From Paracoccus methylovorus (GTDB lineage Bacteria > Pseudomonadota > Alphaproteobacteria > Rhodobacterales > Rhodobacteraceae), in NCBI RefSeq assembly GCF_016919705.1, contig NZ_CP070368.1:744001-808000 (forward strand): a DNA stretch of 64,000 bases, given 5' to 3'. The notes under the pieces were generated by a model. It was not told the DNA's origin. It did not search any database and saw only the letters and a program-made list of their open reading frames with translations. The translations under genes and the position numbers were made by a program. Each line of letters begins with the position of its first letter. Position 1 is the stretch's first letter. Of the stretch, positions 50,043 to 59,195 are shown piece by piece.

Positions 50043-51797
50043 TCATCCCACGGGCGCGGCATCCTCCAGCCGCAGGCGCACCCGCTCGCGTCCGCCCCAT
50101 TGCGATAGCTCCAGCTTGCCTGCCAGATGAAAGCGGCGGCCACGGGCGCCCAGCAGCGCGGGGCCCAGCGGGCCGCTCATCGCGCCCCATGCCACTGCCT
50201 CCAGAACCGGGCTGCCGGGGCTGCGGAAGCGCAGGCGCAAATGGCTGTCACCCATCGTCGAGGCGCTGTCGATCAACTGTTCGGCGAATGCGAAACGCGG
50301 GGCAGGGGCGGCCTGCCCATAGGGGCCGGCGCGTTCCAGCATCTGCATCAGCTCGACCGTGGCGCCGGCGGGGTCCAGCAGGCCCGAGATGCGCAGCTCT
50401 CCGGCGCCGATACGCTCGGCCATCTCGCGGGCCAGAAGCTGCGACAGGCGCTTCATCGCCGCGGGAATCTTCGCCTCTTCGATGGTCAGGCCGGCGGCCA
50501 TGGCGTGACCGCCCCCCTTCAGCAGCAGCCCCTCGGCGGCAAGGCGTTGGATAGCGCGGCCCAGATCGACGCCGGCCACCGAACGGGCCGAGCCCTTGCC
50601 GATACCGTGCTCGATACCGATCACTACTGAAGGCAGGCCGGTCGCCTCTTTGACGCGGGCGGCGACGATGCCGACGACGCCGGGATGCCAGCCTGCGCCC
50701 GCTGCCCAAGCCAGACAGTCGGGATCGTCGGAGGTGGCTATGCGCGCCTCGACCTGAGCTAGCGCCTCTTCGCGCACGGCGGCCTCGATGGCGCGGCGAT
50801 CGCGATTCAATTCGTCCAGTTCGGCTGCCAGCCGCTCGGCCTGCCGTGCGTCGGTGCAAGAAAGGCACATGGCCCCCAGATCCGCGCGTCCGACCCGGCC
50901 GCCGGCATTGATGCGCGGACCCAGAAGAAAGCCCAGATGAAAGGCGTTCGGCGCCGAATCCAGCCGTGCCACGTCGGACAGCGCCACCAGCCCCGGACGC
51001 TCGCGCCGGGCCATGATAAGCAACCCTTGCCGCACAAAGGCACGATTGACGCCGACCAGAGGCGCGACATCCGCGACCGTTGCCAGCGCCACCAGATCCA
51101 GGAGCGCCATCAGGTCGGGCTGCGGTTGGCCCCCCTCGCGCAGCAGTCGGTTGGCCTGTACCAGCGTCAGAAAGACCACGCCTGCAGCGCAAAGGTGGCC
51201 AAGGCTGCCATCCTCGTCCGCCCGGTTGGGGTTCACCACGGCCAGCGCGGGCGGCAGGGTCTCGCCACCCTGATGGTGGTCCAGCACGACCACGTCGCAA
51301 CTGGCTGCCGCCAGCGCCTCATGGCTGAGTGTGCCGCAATCGACGCAGACGATCAGGTCATGGTCGCGCGAAAGCGCCGTCATGGCCGGGGCGTTGGGAC
51401 CATAGCCTTCGTCGATACGGTCGGGGATATAAAGCGTAGCATCGCGCCCCTGTCGGCGCAGCCAGTCCAGAAGCAGCGCGGCCGAGGCGCCGCCGTCTAC
51501 GTCGTAATCGGCAAAGATGGCGATGCGCTGGCTGGAAAGCACTGCCGCAACCAGACGTGCGGCGGCCTTGTCCATGTCGCGCAGCGACAGCGGATCGGGC
51601 AGCAGGTCGCGCAGCTTTGGCTCAAGATAAAGCGGCGTCTCATGCGCCAGAACGCCGCGTGCGGCCAGCACCCGGCTGACGGGCAGGGGCAGGCGGCTGT
51701 CCTGCGCCAGCGCCTGTGCTGCGCGTTCCAAAGCGGCGTCGGGACCGCGCCAGAGGCGGCCGGTCAGCGAAGAGGTGACGGAAAGAAATGCGGTCAT
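50043..51797 (-). CDS. recJ: Single-stranded-DNA-specific exonuclease RecJ
   Basis: 584 residues from the ATG at 51797; an ATG six codons upstream at 51815 is also possible. 5'-3' ssDNA exonuclease of recombination and mismatch repair. Seen: DHH motifs IAIFADYDVDGGASAALLLD, LIVCVDCGTLSHEALAA and VVVLDHHQGGETLPPALAVV, then NPNRADEDGSLGHLCAAGVV; the DHHA1 domain with LLKGGGHAMAAGLTIEEAKI; and a C-terminal OB-like region (VEAVAWGAMSGPLGPALLGA). Follows glpX on the same strand by about 50 bp, an arrangement common in the Rhodobacteraceae. Confidence 0.95.
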   Translation of the reverse strand: MTAFLSVTSSLTGRLWRGPDAALERAAQALAQDSRLPLPVSRVLAARGVLAHETPLYLEPKLRDLLPDPLSLRDMDKAAARLVAAVLSSQRIAIFADYDVDGGASAALLLDWLRRQGRDATLYIPDRIDEGYGPNAPAMTALSRDHDLIVCVDCGTLSHEALAAASCDVVVLDHHQGGETLPPALAVVNPNRADEDGSLGHLCAAGVVFLTLVQANRLLREGGQPQPDLMALLDLVALATVADVAPLVGVNRAFVRQGLLIMARRERPGLVALSDVARLDSAPNAFHLGFLLGPRINAGGRVGRADLGAMCLSCTDARQAERLAAELDELNRDRRAIEAAVREEALAQVEARIATSDDPDCLAWAAGAGWHPGVVGIVAARVKEATGLPSVVIGIEHGIGKGSARSVAGVDLGRAIQRLAAEGLLLKGGGHAMAAGLTIEEAKIPAAMKRLSQLLAREMAERIGAGELRISGLLDPAGATVELMQMLERAGPYGQAAPAPRFAFAEQLIDSASTMGDSHLRLRFRSPGSPVLEAVAWGAMSGPLGPALLGARGRRFHLAGKLELSQWGGRERVRLRLEDAAPVG

Positions 51798-51849
51798 GCG
51801 GGCTTCATCCCCCATGACCGCCTGTTGTTCAAGCCTGTTGGGCCGTGAT

Positions 51850-52815
51850 TTACTTGATCGGGTTGCGGTAGATCATGCGCCGCACCGAGCCCGTCTTGGA
51901 GCGCATCAGGATCGTCTCGGTCTGCAGGTAATGCGGTTCGCGCTTGACGCCGGCCAGGATAGAGCCGTTCGTCACGCCTGTTGCGGCAAAGATCACGTCG
52001 GCAGTGACCATCTCGTCACGCGAATAGATCCGGTCCAGATCGGTAATCCCGGCCTTGGCGGCGCGATCCTTTTCATCCTGATTGCGGAACAGCAATTTGC
52101 CCCACATCTGCCCGCCCATGCATTTCAGCGCCGACGCGGCCAGCACGCCCTCGGGTGCGCCGCCCGAGCCCATATACATGTCGATGCCGGTCAATTCTGC
52201 CTCGGCGCAATGGATCACGCCGGCAACGTCGCCATCGGTGATCAGGCGGATTGCTGCGCCGGTCGAACGCACCTCGGCCACCAGTTCCTCGTGGCGGGGG
52301 CGTTCAAGAATGCAGACGGTGATGTCGCTGTCCTTCAGGCCACGCGCCTTGGCCAGCGCCCGTACCCGCTCGGCCGGAGACATGTCGAGGCTGACGATAT
52401 CCGTGGGATAGCCCGGCCCGATGGCAAGCTTTTCCATGTAGACATCGGGCGCATGCAGCAGCGTGCCGCGGGGCGCCATGGCGATCACGGTCAGCGCATT
52501 CGGCATGTCCTTGGCGGTCAGCGTGGTGCCCTCAAGCGGGTCCAGCGCGATATCGACCGCAGGACCCGCGCCAGTGCCGACCTCTTCGCCGATATAGAGC
52601 ATCGGAGCCTCGTCCCGCTCGCCCTCGCCGATGACGACAACCCCCTTGATGTCCAGCTTGTTCAACTGGTCGCGCATGGCGTTCACGGCGGCCTGGTCGG
52701 CAGCCTTCTCGTCTCCACGGCCGATCAGCCGCGCCGAGGCATGTGCCGCCGCCTCGCTGACGCGGGCGAGGCCAAGCGACAGCAGGCGGTCGTTGAAATC
52801 CTTGGGCGAGGTCAT
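51850..52815 (-). CDS. glpX: Class II fructose-1,6-bisphosphatase
   Basis: 321 residues; hydrolyses fructose 1,6-bisphosphate in gluconeogenesis. Seen: GRGDEKAADQAAVNAMRDQL, VVVIGEGERDEAPMLYIGEE, the metal/phosphate motif DIALDPLEGTTLTAKDMPNA, MYMGSGGAPEGVLAASALKC and the C-terminal VRRMIYRNPIK. It is transcribed with recJ; the upstream neighbour is bolA. Together with fba and pgk it gives three enzymes of the gluconeogenic route in this window. Confidence 0.96.
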   Translation of the reverse strand: MTSPKDFNDRLLSLGLARVSEAAAHASARLIGRGDEKAADQAAVNAMRDQLNKLDIKGVVVIGEGERDEAPMLYIGEEVGTGAGPAVDIALDPLEGTTLTAKDMPNALTVIAMAPRGTLLHAPDVYMEKLAIGPGYPTDIVSLDMSPAERVRALAKARGLKDSDITVCILERPRHEELVAEVRSTGAAIRLITDGDVAGVIHCAEAELTGIDMYMGSGGAPEGVLAASALKCMGGQMWGKLLFRNQDEKDRAAKAGITDLDRIYSRDEMVTADVIFAATGVTNGSILAGVKREPHYLQTETILMRSKTGSVRRMIYRNPIK

Positions 52816-52896
52816 AGGGAAATTCCTTGTGCTTTCTGGCTTTCCCGGCTTCTACGCCCGGGGTCCGGGGCGAACAAGACTGCGTGCGCTAACGGT

Positions 52897-53148
52897 TCAG
52901 CTTTCCGCCAGTTCCAGTGCCAGCGCATGAATGCGCGGCACGATGTCGCCCAAGGTGCGATGCACCAGCCGGTGGCGCGCGACAGGGTTAAGCCCCGCGA
53001 ACTGCGCGCTGGCCATGCGGACGCGGAAATGCGTCTCGCCGCCCTCGCGCCAGCCTCCGTGTCCACGATGGTTTTCGCTTTCGTCGACGATTTCCAGCCG
53101 GGACGGTTGAAGTTCGGTCAGTCTTTTATGCATCTCGTCGGCAATCAT
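52897..53148 (-). CDS. BolA family protein
   Basis: 83 residues. MIADEMHKRLTELQPSRLEI, VDESENHRGHGGWREGGETH (the BolA loop with the metal/Fe-S-ligand His), FRVRMASAQFAGLNPVARHR, LVHRTLGDIV. BolA proteins bind [2Fe-2S] clusters with monothiol glutaredoxins. The start at 53148 has AAAGGGGG upstream; an ATG six codons earlier is less good. Divergent from the J-domain gene. Confidence 0.9.
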   Translation of the reverse strand: MIADEMHKRLTELQPSRLEIVDESENHRGHGGWREGGETHFRVRMASAQFAGLNPVARHRLVHRTLGDIVPRIHALALELAES

Positions 53149-53217
53149 GCGCTTGCCCCCTTTCATGTCTCGCGAAATAGCCTAAACTGCCTGTCCCGTT
53201 CAGGACAAGGCAGGGAA

Positions 53218-53844
53218 ATGAGTAACAGCGACCCGTTCGGATTCGATATTTCTGCGGCTGCGGATAAGAAACGCAGGACCAAGGGCCGGCGCGGCATGTC
53301 TGGTGCCTTTGAAACCTCGACCCGGCGATGCGACAAGGAAGGCTGCAACCAGCCGGGCCAGTACCGTGCGCCGAAATCGCCGCGGGCGTTGGATGAATAT
53401 TATTGGTTCTGCAAGGACCATGTGCGTGAATACAACCTGAACTGGAACTATTTCCAAGGCCAGTCTGAGGCTGAGTTTCAGGAATTCCTGGACAATGCCA
53501 CGGTCTGGGAACGGCCGACCAAGCCGTTCGGCCGCGCCACGCAAGAGCAGAAATGGGCGCGTCATGGGATCGACGATCCGCTGGAGATCCTGGGGGCGAA
53601 CGGGACCAATCCCGAAATGCGCACACGCGCGGCGCGGAAACTGCCCCCGACCGAACGCCGGGCGTTGGAAATCCTCGAAGCCAAGGAAACCTGGACGCGG
53701 GCCGAGATCCGCAAACAATACAAATCGTTGGTCAAGGATCTTCATCCCGATATGAACGGTGGCGACCGCTCGGATGAGGATCGGCTTCAAGAGGTGGTCT
53801 GGGCTTGGGACCAAGTCAAGGACAGCCGCAGCTTCAAGGATTGA
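53218..53844 (+). CDS. J-domain (DnaJ-like) co-chaperone with N-terminal zinc-finger-like region
   Basis: 208 residues. The C-terminus (about 140-208) is a J domain: RRALEILEAKETWTRAEIRK, then QYKSLVKDLHPDMNGGDRSD with the essential HPD. The N-terminal part contains CDKEGCNQPGQYRAPKSPRA and YYWFCKDHVREYNLNWNYFQ, with Cys/Cys/Cys/His spacing that could bind zinc. It lacks the G/F and C-terminal substrate domains of DnaJ. Such proteins (J domain at the C-terminus) are widespread in Rhodobacteraceae, often annotated as molecular chaperone DnaJ. GGCAGGGA precedes the ATG. The long open frame upstream is antisense to glpX/bolA. Confidence 0.87.
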   Translation: MSNSDPFGFDISAAADKKRRTKGRRGMSGAFETSTRRCDKEGCNQPGQYRAPKSPRALDEYYWFCKDHVREYNLNWNYFQGQSEAEFQEFLDNATVWERPTKPFGRATQEQKWARHGIDDPLEILGANGTNPEMRTRAARKLPPTERRALEILEAKETWTRAEIRKQYKSLVKDLHPDMNGGDRSDEDRLQEVVWAWDQVKDSRSFKD

Positions 53845-53848
53845 AGCA

Positions 53849-53924
53849 TGGGGGCTTTGCGCCCCCACGCCCGTCGTGCAAGCCCGACGGGCTTCCCCCG
53901 CAGGATATTTGTCCACGAAAGAAA
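53849..53924 (+). repeat. Hairpin-tail intergenic element, copy 9 (subtype B)
   Basis: Plus-strand sense, 3' of the J-domain gene: stem TGGGGGC/GCCCCCA (53849-53867), stem CCCGTCG/CGACGGG (53870-53891), then tail CGCAGGATATTTGTCCACGA plus AAGAAA (53899-53924). It faces copy 10. Confidence 0.87.
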
Positions 53925-53951
53925 CCGGCGAAAGGTCAGACCCGGCCACGG

Positions 53952-54008
53952 TTTCTTCGTTGCTTAAATACCCTGGGGGAGCGCGGAACGCGCGGGGGCG
54001 AAGCCCCC
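53952..54008 (-). repeat. Hairpin-tail intergenic element, copy 10 (subtype A tail)
   Basis: Minus-strand sense, 3' of metK: stem GGGGGC/GCCCCC (53994-54008, loop TTC), stem GCGCG/CGCGC (53981-53993), then tail CCCCAGGGTATTTAAGCAAC plus GAAGAAA (53952-53978). It combines subtype B-style hairpins with a subtype A tail. Confidence 0.87.
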
Positions 54009-54016
54009 TTGCGCCT

Positions 54017-55183
54017 CTACAGCTCGCGCTTGATCGCTTCGGCGAGGTCGGTCTTTTCCCATGAGAATCCCCCGTCGGCGTCGGGTGCGCGCCCGAAATG
54101 GCCATATGCGGCGGTGCGGCGATAGATCGGGCGGCAGAGCGCCAGATGGTCGCGGATTCCGCGCGGCGTCAGGTCCATGGCGCGCGAGACGGCGCGTTCG
54201 ATCTCTGCCTCGGGGATCTCGCTGGTGCCGAAAGTATCGGCATAGATGGACAGGGGCTTTGCCACGCCGATGGCATAGGAAAGCTGGATCACGCAGCGTT
54301 TGGCGAGGCCTGCGGCAACGACGTTCTTGGCCAGATAGCGTGCGGCATAGGCCGCCGAGCGGTCCACCTTGGTCGGGTCTTTGCCCGAGAAGGCGCCGCC
54401 GCCATGCGGGGCTGCGCCGCCATAGGTATCGACGATGATCTTGCGTCCCGTCAGCCCGGCGTCTCCATCCGGTCCGCCGATTACGAAAGTCCCCGTCGGG
54501 TTCACCCACCATTCGGTGTTCTCGGTCAGCCAGTCCGTGGGCAGGACCTCGCGGATATAGGGTTCAACGATGGCGCGGATGTCGTCGGAGGTCTGGCTTT
54601 CGTCCTTATGCTGGTGCGACAGCACCAGGCTGGTGATCTCGACCGGCTTGCCGTTTTCGTAGCGCAGGCTCAGTTGCGATTTTGCATCCGGGCCCAGTGA
54701 CGGGGCGTCGCCGGATTTGCGCGCTTCGGCCAGACGGCGCAGGATCGCGTGGGAATACTGGATCGGTGCGGGCATGAGTTCCGGCGTCTCATCGACCGCA
54801 TAGCCGAACATGATGCCCTGGTCGCCGGCACCGTCGCGGTCCACACCCTGGCTGATATGGGCGGATTGCTCGTGCAGGAAGTTGTGAACGTGACAGGTGT
54901 TCCAATGGAACTTTTCCTGCTCATAGCCGATGTCGCGGATGGTGCTGCGGGCGATATGGCCGATGCGGTCCATATATTCGCCAAGCTTTTTCTTGTCGCT
55001 TAGCCCGATCTCGCCGCCGATGACCACGGTGCCGGTGGTCGCAAATGTCTCGCAGGCGACGCGGGCGGCCGGGTCCTCGGCCAGAAGCGCGTCCAGCACC
55101 GCATCCGATATCTGGTCGCATAATTTGTCGGGGTGCCCCTCGGATACGGATTCCGAGGTGAACACGTAGTTCTGTCTGGCCAT
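54017..55183 (-). CDS. metK: S-adenosylmethionine synthetase
   Basis: 388 residues; makes SAM from methionine and ATP. Seen: [20 protein letters not shown], then [62 protein letters not shown]; the P-loop-like [20 protein letters not shown]; and [14 protein letters not shown] [20 protein letters not shown]. The start at 55183 places GGAG of the riboswitch 3' segment as its Shine-Dalgarno site; an ATG 18 codons upstream would destroy the riboswitch logic and is rejected. Confidence 0.97.
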   Translation of the reverse strand: MARQNYVFTSESVSEGHPDKLCDQISDAVLDALLAEDPAARVACETFATTGTVVIGGEIGLSDKKKLGEYMDRIGHIARSTIRDIGYEQEKFHWNTCHVHNFLHEQSAHISQGVDRDGAGDQGIMFGYAVDETPELMPAPIQYSHAILRRLAEARKSGDAPSLGPDAKSQLSLRYENGKPVEITSLVLSHQHKDESQTSDDIRAIVEPYIREVLPTDWLTENTEWWVNPTGTFVIGGPDGDAGLTGRKIIVDTYGGAAPHGGGAFSGKDPTKVDRSAAYAARYLAKNVVAAGLAKRCVIQLSYAIGVAKPLSIYADTFGTSEIPEAEIERAVSRAMDLTPRGIRDHLALCRPIYRRTAAYGHFGRAPDADGGFSWEKTDLAEAIKREL

Positions 55184-55186
55184 GAA

Positions 55187-55236
55187 ATGCTCCGTTGAAA
55201 TGACGCCGCCACGCCAGGAAGCCGTTGTGGCGGTCA
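55187..55236 (-). promoter_or_regulatory. SAM/SAH riboswitch upstream of metK
   Basis: On the minus strand the leader reads TGACCGCCAC, AACGGCTTCCTGGC, GTGGCGGCGTCA, then ATTTCAAC and GGAGCA, five bases from the metK ATG. The CCGCCAC/GTGGCGG stem encloses the conserved loop AACGGCTTCCTGGC; its GCTTCC pyrimidine-rich part can pair with the downstream GGAGC, forming the H-type pseudoknot of the SAM/SAH riboswitch class. Because the pseudoknot captures the Shine-Dalgarno sequence, SAM binding should block metK translation. The class is known from Rhodobacterales metK leaders. The assignment rests on my recognition of the consensus; a covariance-model search would confirm it. Confidence 0.88.
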
Positions 55237-55268
55237 AGCAGAAGCGTTAGTGGACGCGCCCGCCGCCG

Positions 55269-56807
55269 TCAACTGCGCAACTTGGTGCGGGGTCTTGCCG
55301 CGACGCACAGGAAGACGGCCAACGCCAGCGCCACGGCCGGCCAATCGCCCCAACGCGACCATGGTGTCGGCGGCAGCGCGCCGGGCAGTGCCGCGTCGAT
55401 GCGGCCGGCTTGGTTCATTCCCAACATGGCGCGGGGCGTCCCGCGTGCGTCGATTACGGCCGAGACACCGGTATTGGCTGCTCGCATCAGCGGCAGGCCC
55501 GATTCGATGGCGCGCAACCGGGCTTGTGCCAGATGCTGCCATGGGCCCGAGATCTGGCCGAACCAGGCATCGTTGGTCACCTGCAGCAGCCATGCGGGCC
55601 GGTTTTCTCCGGAAATCAGATGATAAGAAAAGACGGCCTCGTAGCAGATCAGCGGCTGCATCGGCGGCAGGCCGGACAGGTGCATGACTTGCGCCCCAGG
55701 TCCGGCGGAATAGCCAAAGCCGTGTTGAGCGGCGAAGGCACGGATGCCAAACCGCGCCATCATGTCGCCCCAAGGCGTGTATTCGCCAAAGGGAACGAGG
55801 TGGAATTTGTCGTAGATCGGTCCGATGCCTTGGTCGGTAAATTCGGTCAGGCTGTTGAAATAGCGGCTGCCCTCAACCCTCTGGATACCAAGGATCACCG
55901 GAGCGCCGACGTAGGCCGCGATATCCTGCGGGGCGGTGCCCGATTGTTCTAGCAGGAAGTTCACCGCCGTTTCGGGCCAGATCACCGCGTCGGGTGGCGG
56001 CATGCCCGGGTCGCGCGCGGTTGAAAGATCAAGCATGCGGCGAAAAAAGACCTCGGACCAATAGGGGTCCCATTTCAGGGCCTGTGTCGCGTCGGGTTGG
56101 ATCAGCCGCAGGCGCGGGCCGGTATCGGGCGGAAGCGGCTGGGCCAAACGCGCAAGCCCCGCGCTCCACGCGGTAGCGACGACCAATACCGCCAGGACCG
56201 TGCCCGGTAGCGCAGGAAAACGGCCCGGGCGGCGGAAGGCCAGCGGCAGGGCGGCGCAAAGCATGGTCAGACCCGACAGCCCGATGGCGCCAAGGGTTGC
56301 CGCTGTCTGTCCTGCAGGGGTGTCGATCCAGATATGGCCGGTCAGAGCCCAGGGCAGGCCGGTGAAAATCCAGCCTCGGATCCAGTCGGACAGCACGATC
56401 AGTGCCGCGAACCCAATCCCTTGCCGGGGAAATCCAGGAGCGAGCCGGGCGGCAAGCCAGGCGGGGATGGTCCAGAACAATGCCCCGCCAGCGGCCATAA
56501 GAACCAAGGCGAAGGGGCCCATCCAGCCGTAGATATCTGCCTCGACCAGAAAGGGCTCGACGATCCAAGACATGGCCAGGGCAAAATAACCCAGCCCGGC
56601 AGCAAAAGCGTGCCAAGCCGTGCGGCGCGGCGTTTCGGCGCAAGCGACGCGATGGCAGAGCAGGGCCAGCGCCAACAGGCTCAGTGGCCACAGATTCCAT
56701 GGCGCTTGACCCAGTGCCGCTGCTGCCCCCAGCCCGGCATCAAAAACGAGGGTGACCCAGAAGGGACGCCCACCTCGCGATGATGACGTGAGGGCCGGAG
56801 GGGCCAT
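55269..56807 (-). CDS. lnt: Apolipoprotein N-acyltransferase
   Basis: 512 residues; final step of lipoprotein maturation at the inner membrane. N-terminal ~200 residues form about six to seven TM helices (WPLSLLALALLCHRVACAET, MSWIVEPFLVEADIYGWMGP), then a periplasmic nitrilase-like domain with the Glu-Lys-Cys triad: Glu in AVIWPETAVNFLLE, Lys in YDKFHLVPFGEYTPWGDM, Cys in QPLICYEAVFSYHLI; WLLQVTNDAWFGQISGPWQH follows and a final TM helix ends the protein. It starts 9 bp after the helicase stop and so probably shares its transcript. BamE in this window is a predicted lipoprotein client. Confidence 0.95.
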   Translation of the reverse strand: MAPPALTSSSRGGRPFWVTLVFDAGLGAAAALGQAPWNLWPLSLLALALLCHRVACAETPRRTAWHAFAAGLGYFALAMSWIVEPFLVEADIYGWMGPFALVLMAAGGALFWTIPAWLAARLAPGFPRQGIGFAALIVLSDWIRGWIFTGLPWALTGHIWIDTPAGQTAATLGAIGLSGLTMLCAALPLAFRRPGRFPALPGTVLAVLVVATAWSAGLARLAQPLPPDTGPRLRLIQPDATQALKWDPYWSEVFFRRMLDLSTARDPGMPPPDAVIWPETAVNFLLEQSGTAPQDIAAYVGAPVILGIQRVEGSRYFNSLTEFTDQGIGPIYDKFHLVPFGEYTPWGDMMARFGIRAFAAQHGFGYSAGPGAQVMHLSGLPPMQPLICYEAVFSYHLISGENRPAWLLQVTNDAWFGQISGPWQHLAQARLRAIESGLPLMRAANTGVSAVIDARGTPRAMLGMNQAGRIDAALPGALPPTPWSRWGDWPAVALALAVFLCVAARPRTKLRS

Positions 56808-56816
56808 GAAAGCGGC

Positions 56817-58940
56817 TCAGGCTCCTGTGGCGGTGTCGTCCGATCCGGGCGCGGGTTCGGCACCGGAGGCTTCGGTTGTGGCGGCTTCTGCTGCGACCGG
56901 CTTGGCCCGGGGCTTGCGCGGGGCACGAGGCTTGGCTGGCTTTGCTGCCGTCTTTCGTGCCGGTTTGGCGGCGGGAGCGGGTTCGGCAGGCGTCTCTTCT
57001 GCACTGGACTCGGCGCTATCTGCAGCGGGTGCCTGGGGTTCGGAGGGCGCTTCGGCGGCGGCTTCGACAGCTTCGACCTTGGCCTTGGGCGTGCGCGGCT
57101 TGCGCTTGCGCACCGGCTTTTCCTTGGCCTCGGGTTCGGCTGTTGCCACGGTTTCCGGGGCAGGCTCGGCTGAGGCGGAAGGCTTGGGGGCAGGCTGAGG
57201 CGCGGATTCAGGCTCGACCGCAGGCGGAATAGCGGGCTCCGCCACGGACCCGGGCGAAGGCTGGGCCTCGGCAACCGGCGCCTGCTGGTTCTCCGCCGTG
57301 ACCTCGGTTAGGGGTTCGGCAACCGGCTCGGCCGCTACGGGCTGGGTAGAGCGTGCAGGCCCCCTGGCCGGTCTGCGCTGGGACTGCTTGGCAGGAGTCG
57401 GCTTGGCCGGTTCGGCTGCTACCACCTCGCGCGGGGTTTCCGCGATGGTTTCCTCGGCGGGTTCGGTGAAGCCGGGGCGGAAGGTGCGGGTCAGGAACTC
57501 TGGCACATGATCGCCCATGCCCATGACGGGGTGGCGGTCGCCGCGGCGATCATCGCGCCGGTCGTGTCGTTGGTCGTGCCGTTCGCGACGCTCTTCGCGG
57601 GGGGCGTGGTCGTGCCGCTGCTCGGGCTGCTCGACCGGCTTTGCTTCGACGCGCGGTTCCAGCGGCGTGGTGGAGGCGTGCTGCTCACCATCCTCGCGGC
57701 GGGGACGGCGGTCACGTTCGCGACCGCGTTCGCGGCGGCCGTTTTCGCGTGCGGGACGCGGGGTGCTTTGCGCGGCGCTGGACAAGGTAAAGCCTTCCGG
57801 TACGGGTGCGCGGGGCAGGGTCTGCTTGACCAGCGATTCGATGGCGCCAAGGTACTTGTCGTCCGAGGGCGTTGCGATCGAGATGGCGGTGCCCAGACGT
57901 CCGGCGCGGCCGGTGCGGCCGATGCGGTGGACATAGTCCTCGGCATGGCTGGGCAGGTCGAAGTTGAAGATATGGCTGACGGCCGGAATATCCAACCCGC
58001 GTGCTGCCACGTCCGAGGCGACCAGGAAACGCAGTTTGTCTTCGCGGAAACCGTCCAGCGTCGCCGTGCGGTGGCGCTGGTCCAGATCGCCATGGATCGG
58101 AGCAGCATCGAAACCATGCGCCTTCAGCGATTTGGCGACAATGTCTACATCGGTCTTGCGGTTGCAGAAGATGATGGCGTTCTTGAGGTTCTCACCCTCG
58201 GCGCGAATCAGCGCCCGCAGCAACTCGCGCTTTTGCTTGGCGGTCTGGTCGCGGCGGGTCGGGGTGATCTCGACCAGCTTCTGGGTGATGGTCTCGCTGG
58301 TGGTGGCCTGCCGGGCGACCTCGATGCGTTCGGGCGTGTGCAGGAAGGTGTCGGTGATCCGCTCGATCTCGGGCGCCATGGTGGCGCTGAAGAACAGGGT
58401 CTGCCGGGTAAAGGGCGTCATCTGGAAGATGCGCTCGATATCGGGGATGAAACCCATGTCGAGCATGCGGTCGGCCTCATCGACGACCATGATCTGCACG
58501 CCGGTCAGCAACAGCTTGCCGCGTTCGAAGTGATCGAGCAGGCGGCCGGGGGTGGCGATCAGAACATCGACGCCGCGGTCGATCAGCTTGTCCTGTTCGC
58601 CAAAGGATACGCCGCCGATCAGCAGCGCCTTGGTCAGCCGGGTGTGCTTGGCATAGATGTCGAAGTTCTCGGCCACCTGAGCAGCCAGTTCGCGGGTGGG
58701 ACACAGCACCAGGCTGCGCGGCATGCGCGCGCGCGCCCGGCCACGGCCCAGAAGCGTAATCATCGGCAGGGTGAAGCTGGCGGTCTTGCCGGTGCCGGTC
58801 TGGGCGATCCCCAAAACGTCGCGGCCTTCCAGCGCCGGGGGAATCGCCCCCGCCTGGATCGGCGTCGGGGTTTCATAGCCCGCCTCGGCGATGGCTTTCA
58901 AAACCTTGGGGTCAAGCTTCAGATCGGAAAATTTGGTCAT
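56817..58940 (-). CDS. DEAD-box RNA helicase (RhlE-like) with long disordered C-terminal tail
   Basis: 707 residues. Helicase core (1-~375): Q motif [20 protein letters not shown], motif [19 protein letters not shown], Ia [57 protein letters not shown] and [13 protein letters not shown]. Residues ~400-707 are basic ([20 protein letters not shown]) and then Pro/Ala/Glu-rich low complexity, ending in repeated [24 protein letters not shown] AT-hook-style stretches, likely for non-specific RNA binding. The core is closest to the RhlE/CsdA-type group; the precise target is unknown. The open frame on the opposite strand across the tail is a GC-bias shadow. Confidence 0.93.
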   Translation of the reverse strand: MTKFSDLKLDPKVLKAIAEAGYETPTPIQAGAIPPALEGRDVLGIAQTGTGKTASFTLPMITLLGRGRARARMPRSLVLCPTRELAAQVAENFDIYAKHTRLTKALLIGGVSFGEQDKLIDRGVDVLIATPGRLLDHFERGKLLLTGVQIMVVDEADRMLDMGFIPDIERIFQMTPFTRQTLFFSATMAPEIERITDTFLHTPERIEVARQATTSETITQKLVEITPTRRDQTAKQKRELLRALIRAEGENLKNAIIFCNRKTDVDIVAKSLKAHGFDAAPIHGDLDQRHRTATLDGFREDKLRFLVASDVAARGLDIPAVSHIFNFDLPSHAEDYVHRIGRTGRAGRLGTAISIATPSDDKYLGAIESLVKQTLPRAPVPEGFTLSSAAQSTPRPARENGRRERGRERDRRPRREDGEQHASTTPLEPRVEAKPVEQPEQRHDHAPREERRERHDQRHDRRDDRRGDRHPVMGMGDHVPEFLTRTFRPGFTEPAEETIAETPREVVAAEPAKPTPAKQSQRRPARGPARSTQPVAAEPVAEPLTEVTAENQQAPVAEAQPSPGSVAEPAIPPAVEPESAPQPAPKPSASAEPAPETVATAEPEAKEKPVRKRKPRTPKAKVEAVEAAAEAPSEPQAPAADSAESSAEETPAEPAPAAKPARKTAAKPAKPRAPRKPRAKPVAAEAATTEASGAEPAPGSDDTATGA

Positions 58941-59195
58941 TCAGGGCTTTCGTATCAATGCGCAGAGCAATCTGCGCCGTGCTTGCGTCCATCGCCGTCC
59001 GTCCGGAAACCGGATTTCGCGGCGGTTCGGGACGCAATTTCCGCACGCCCCTCGCCTTGCCTGCCGGATGCAGACAGCGCGGACCTAGCTGAAAACACGC
59101 TCTACGTCAATCTGATGCGGTTTTCGCGTTTCGTGGCCCGGTTGACGGCCCCCTCGGGCAGGCGTTATCCCCGGACGATCTTACGGATGGAAGCC

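Noticed and set aside
57507..59195. Upstream extension of argS giving a 1144-residue frame
   Set aside because: The extra part is antisense to the helicase; ArgS homology starts at the ATG near 59196, and the true length is 581 residues.
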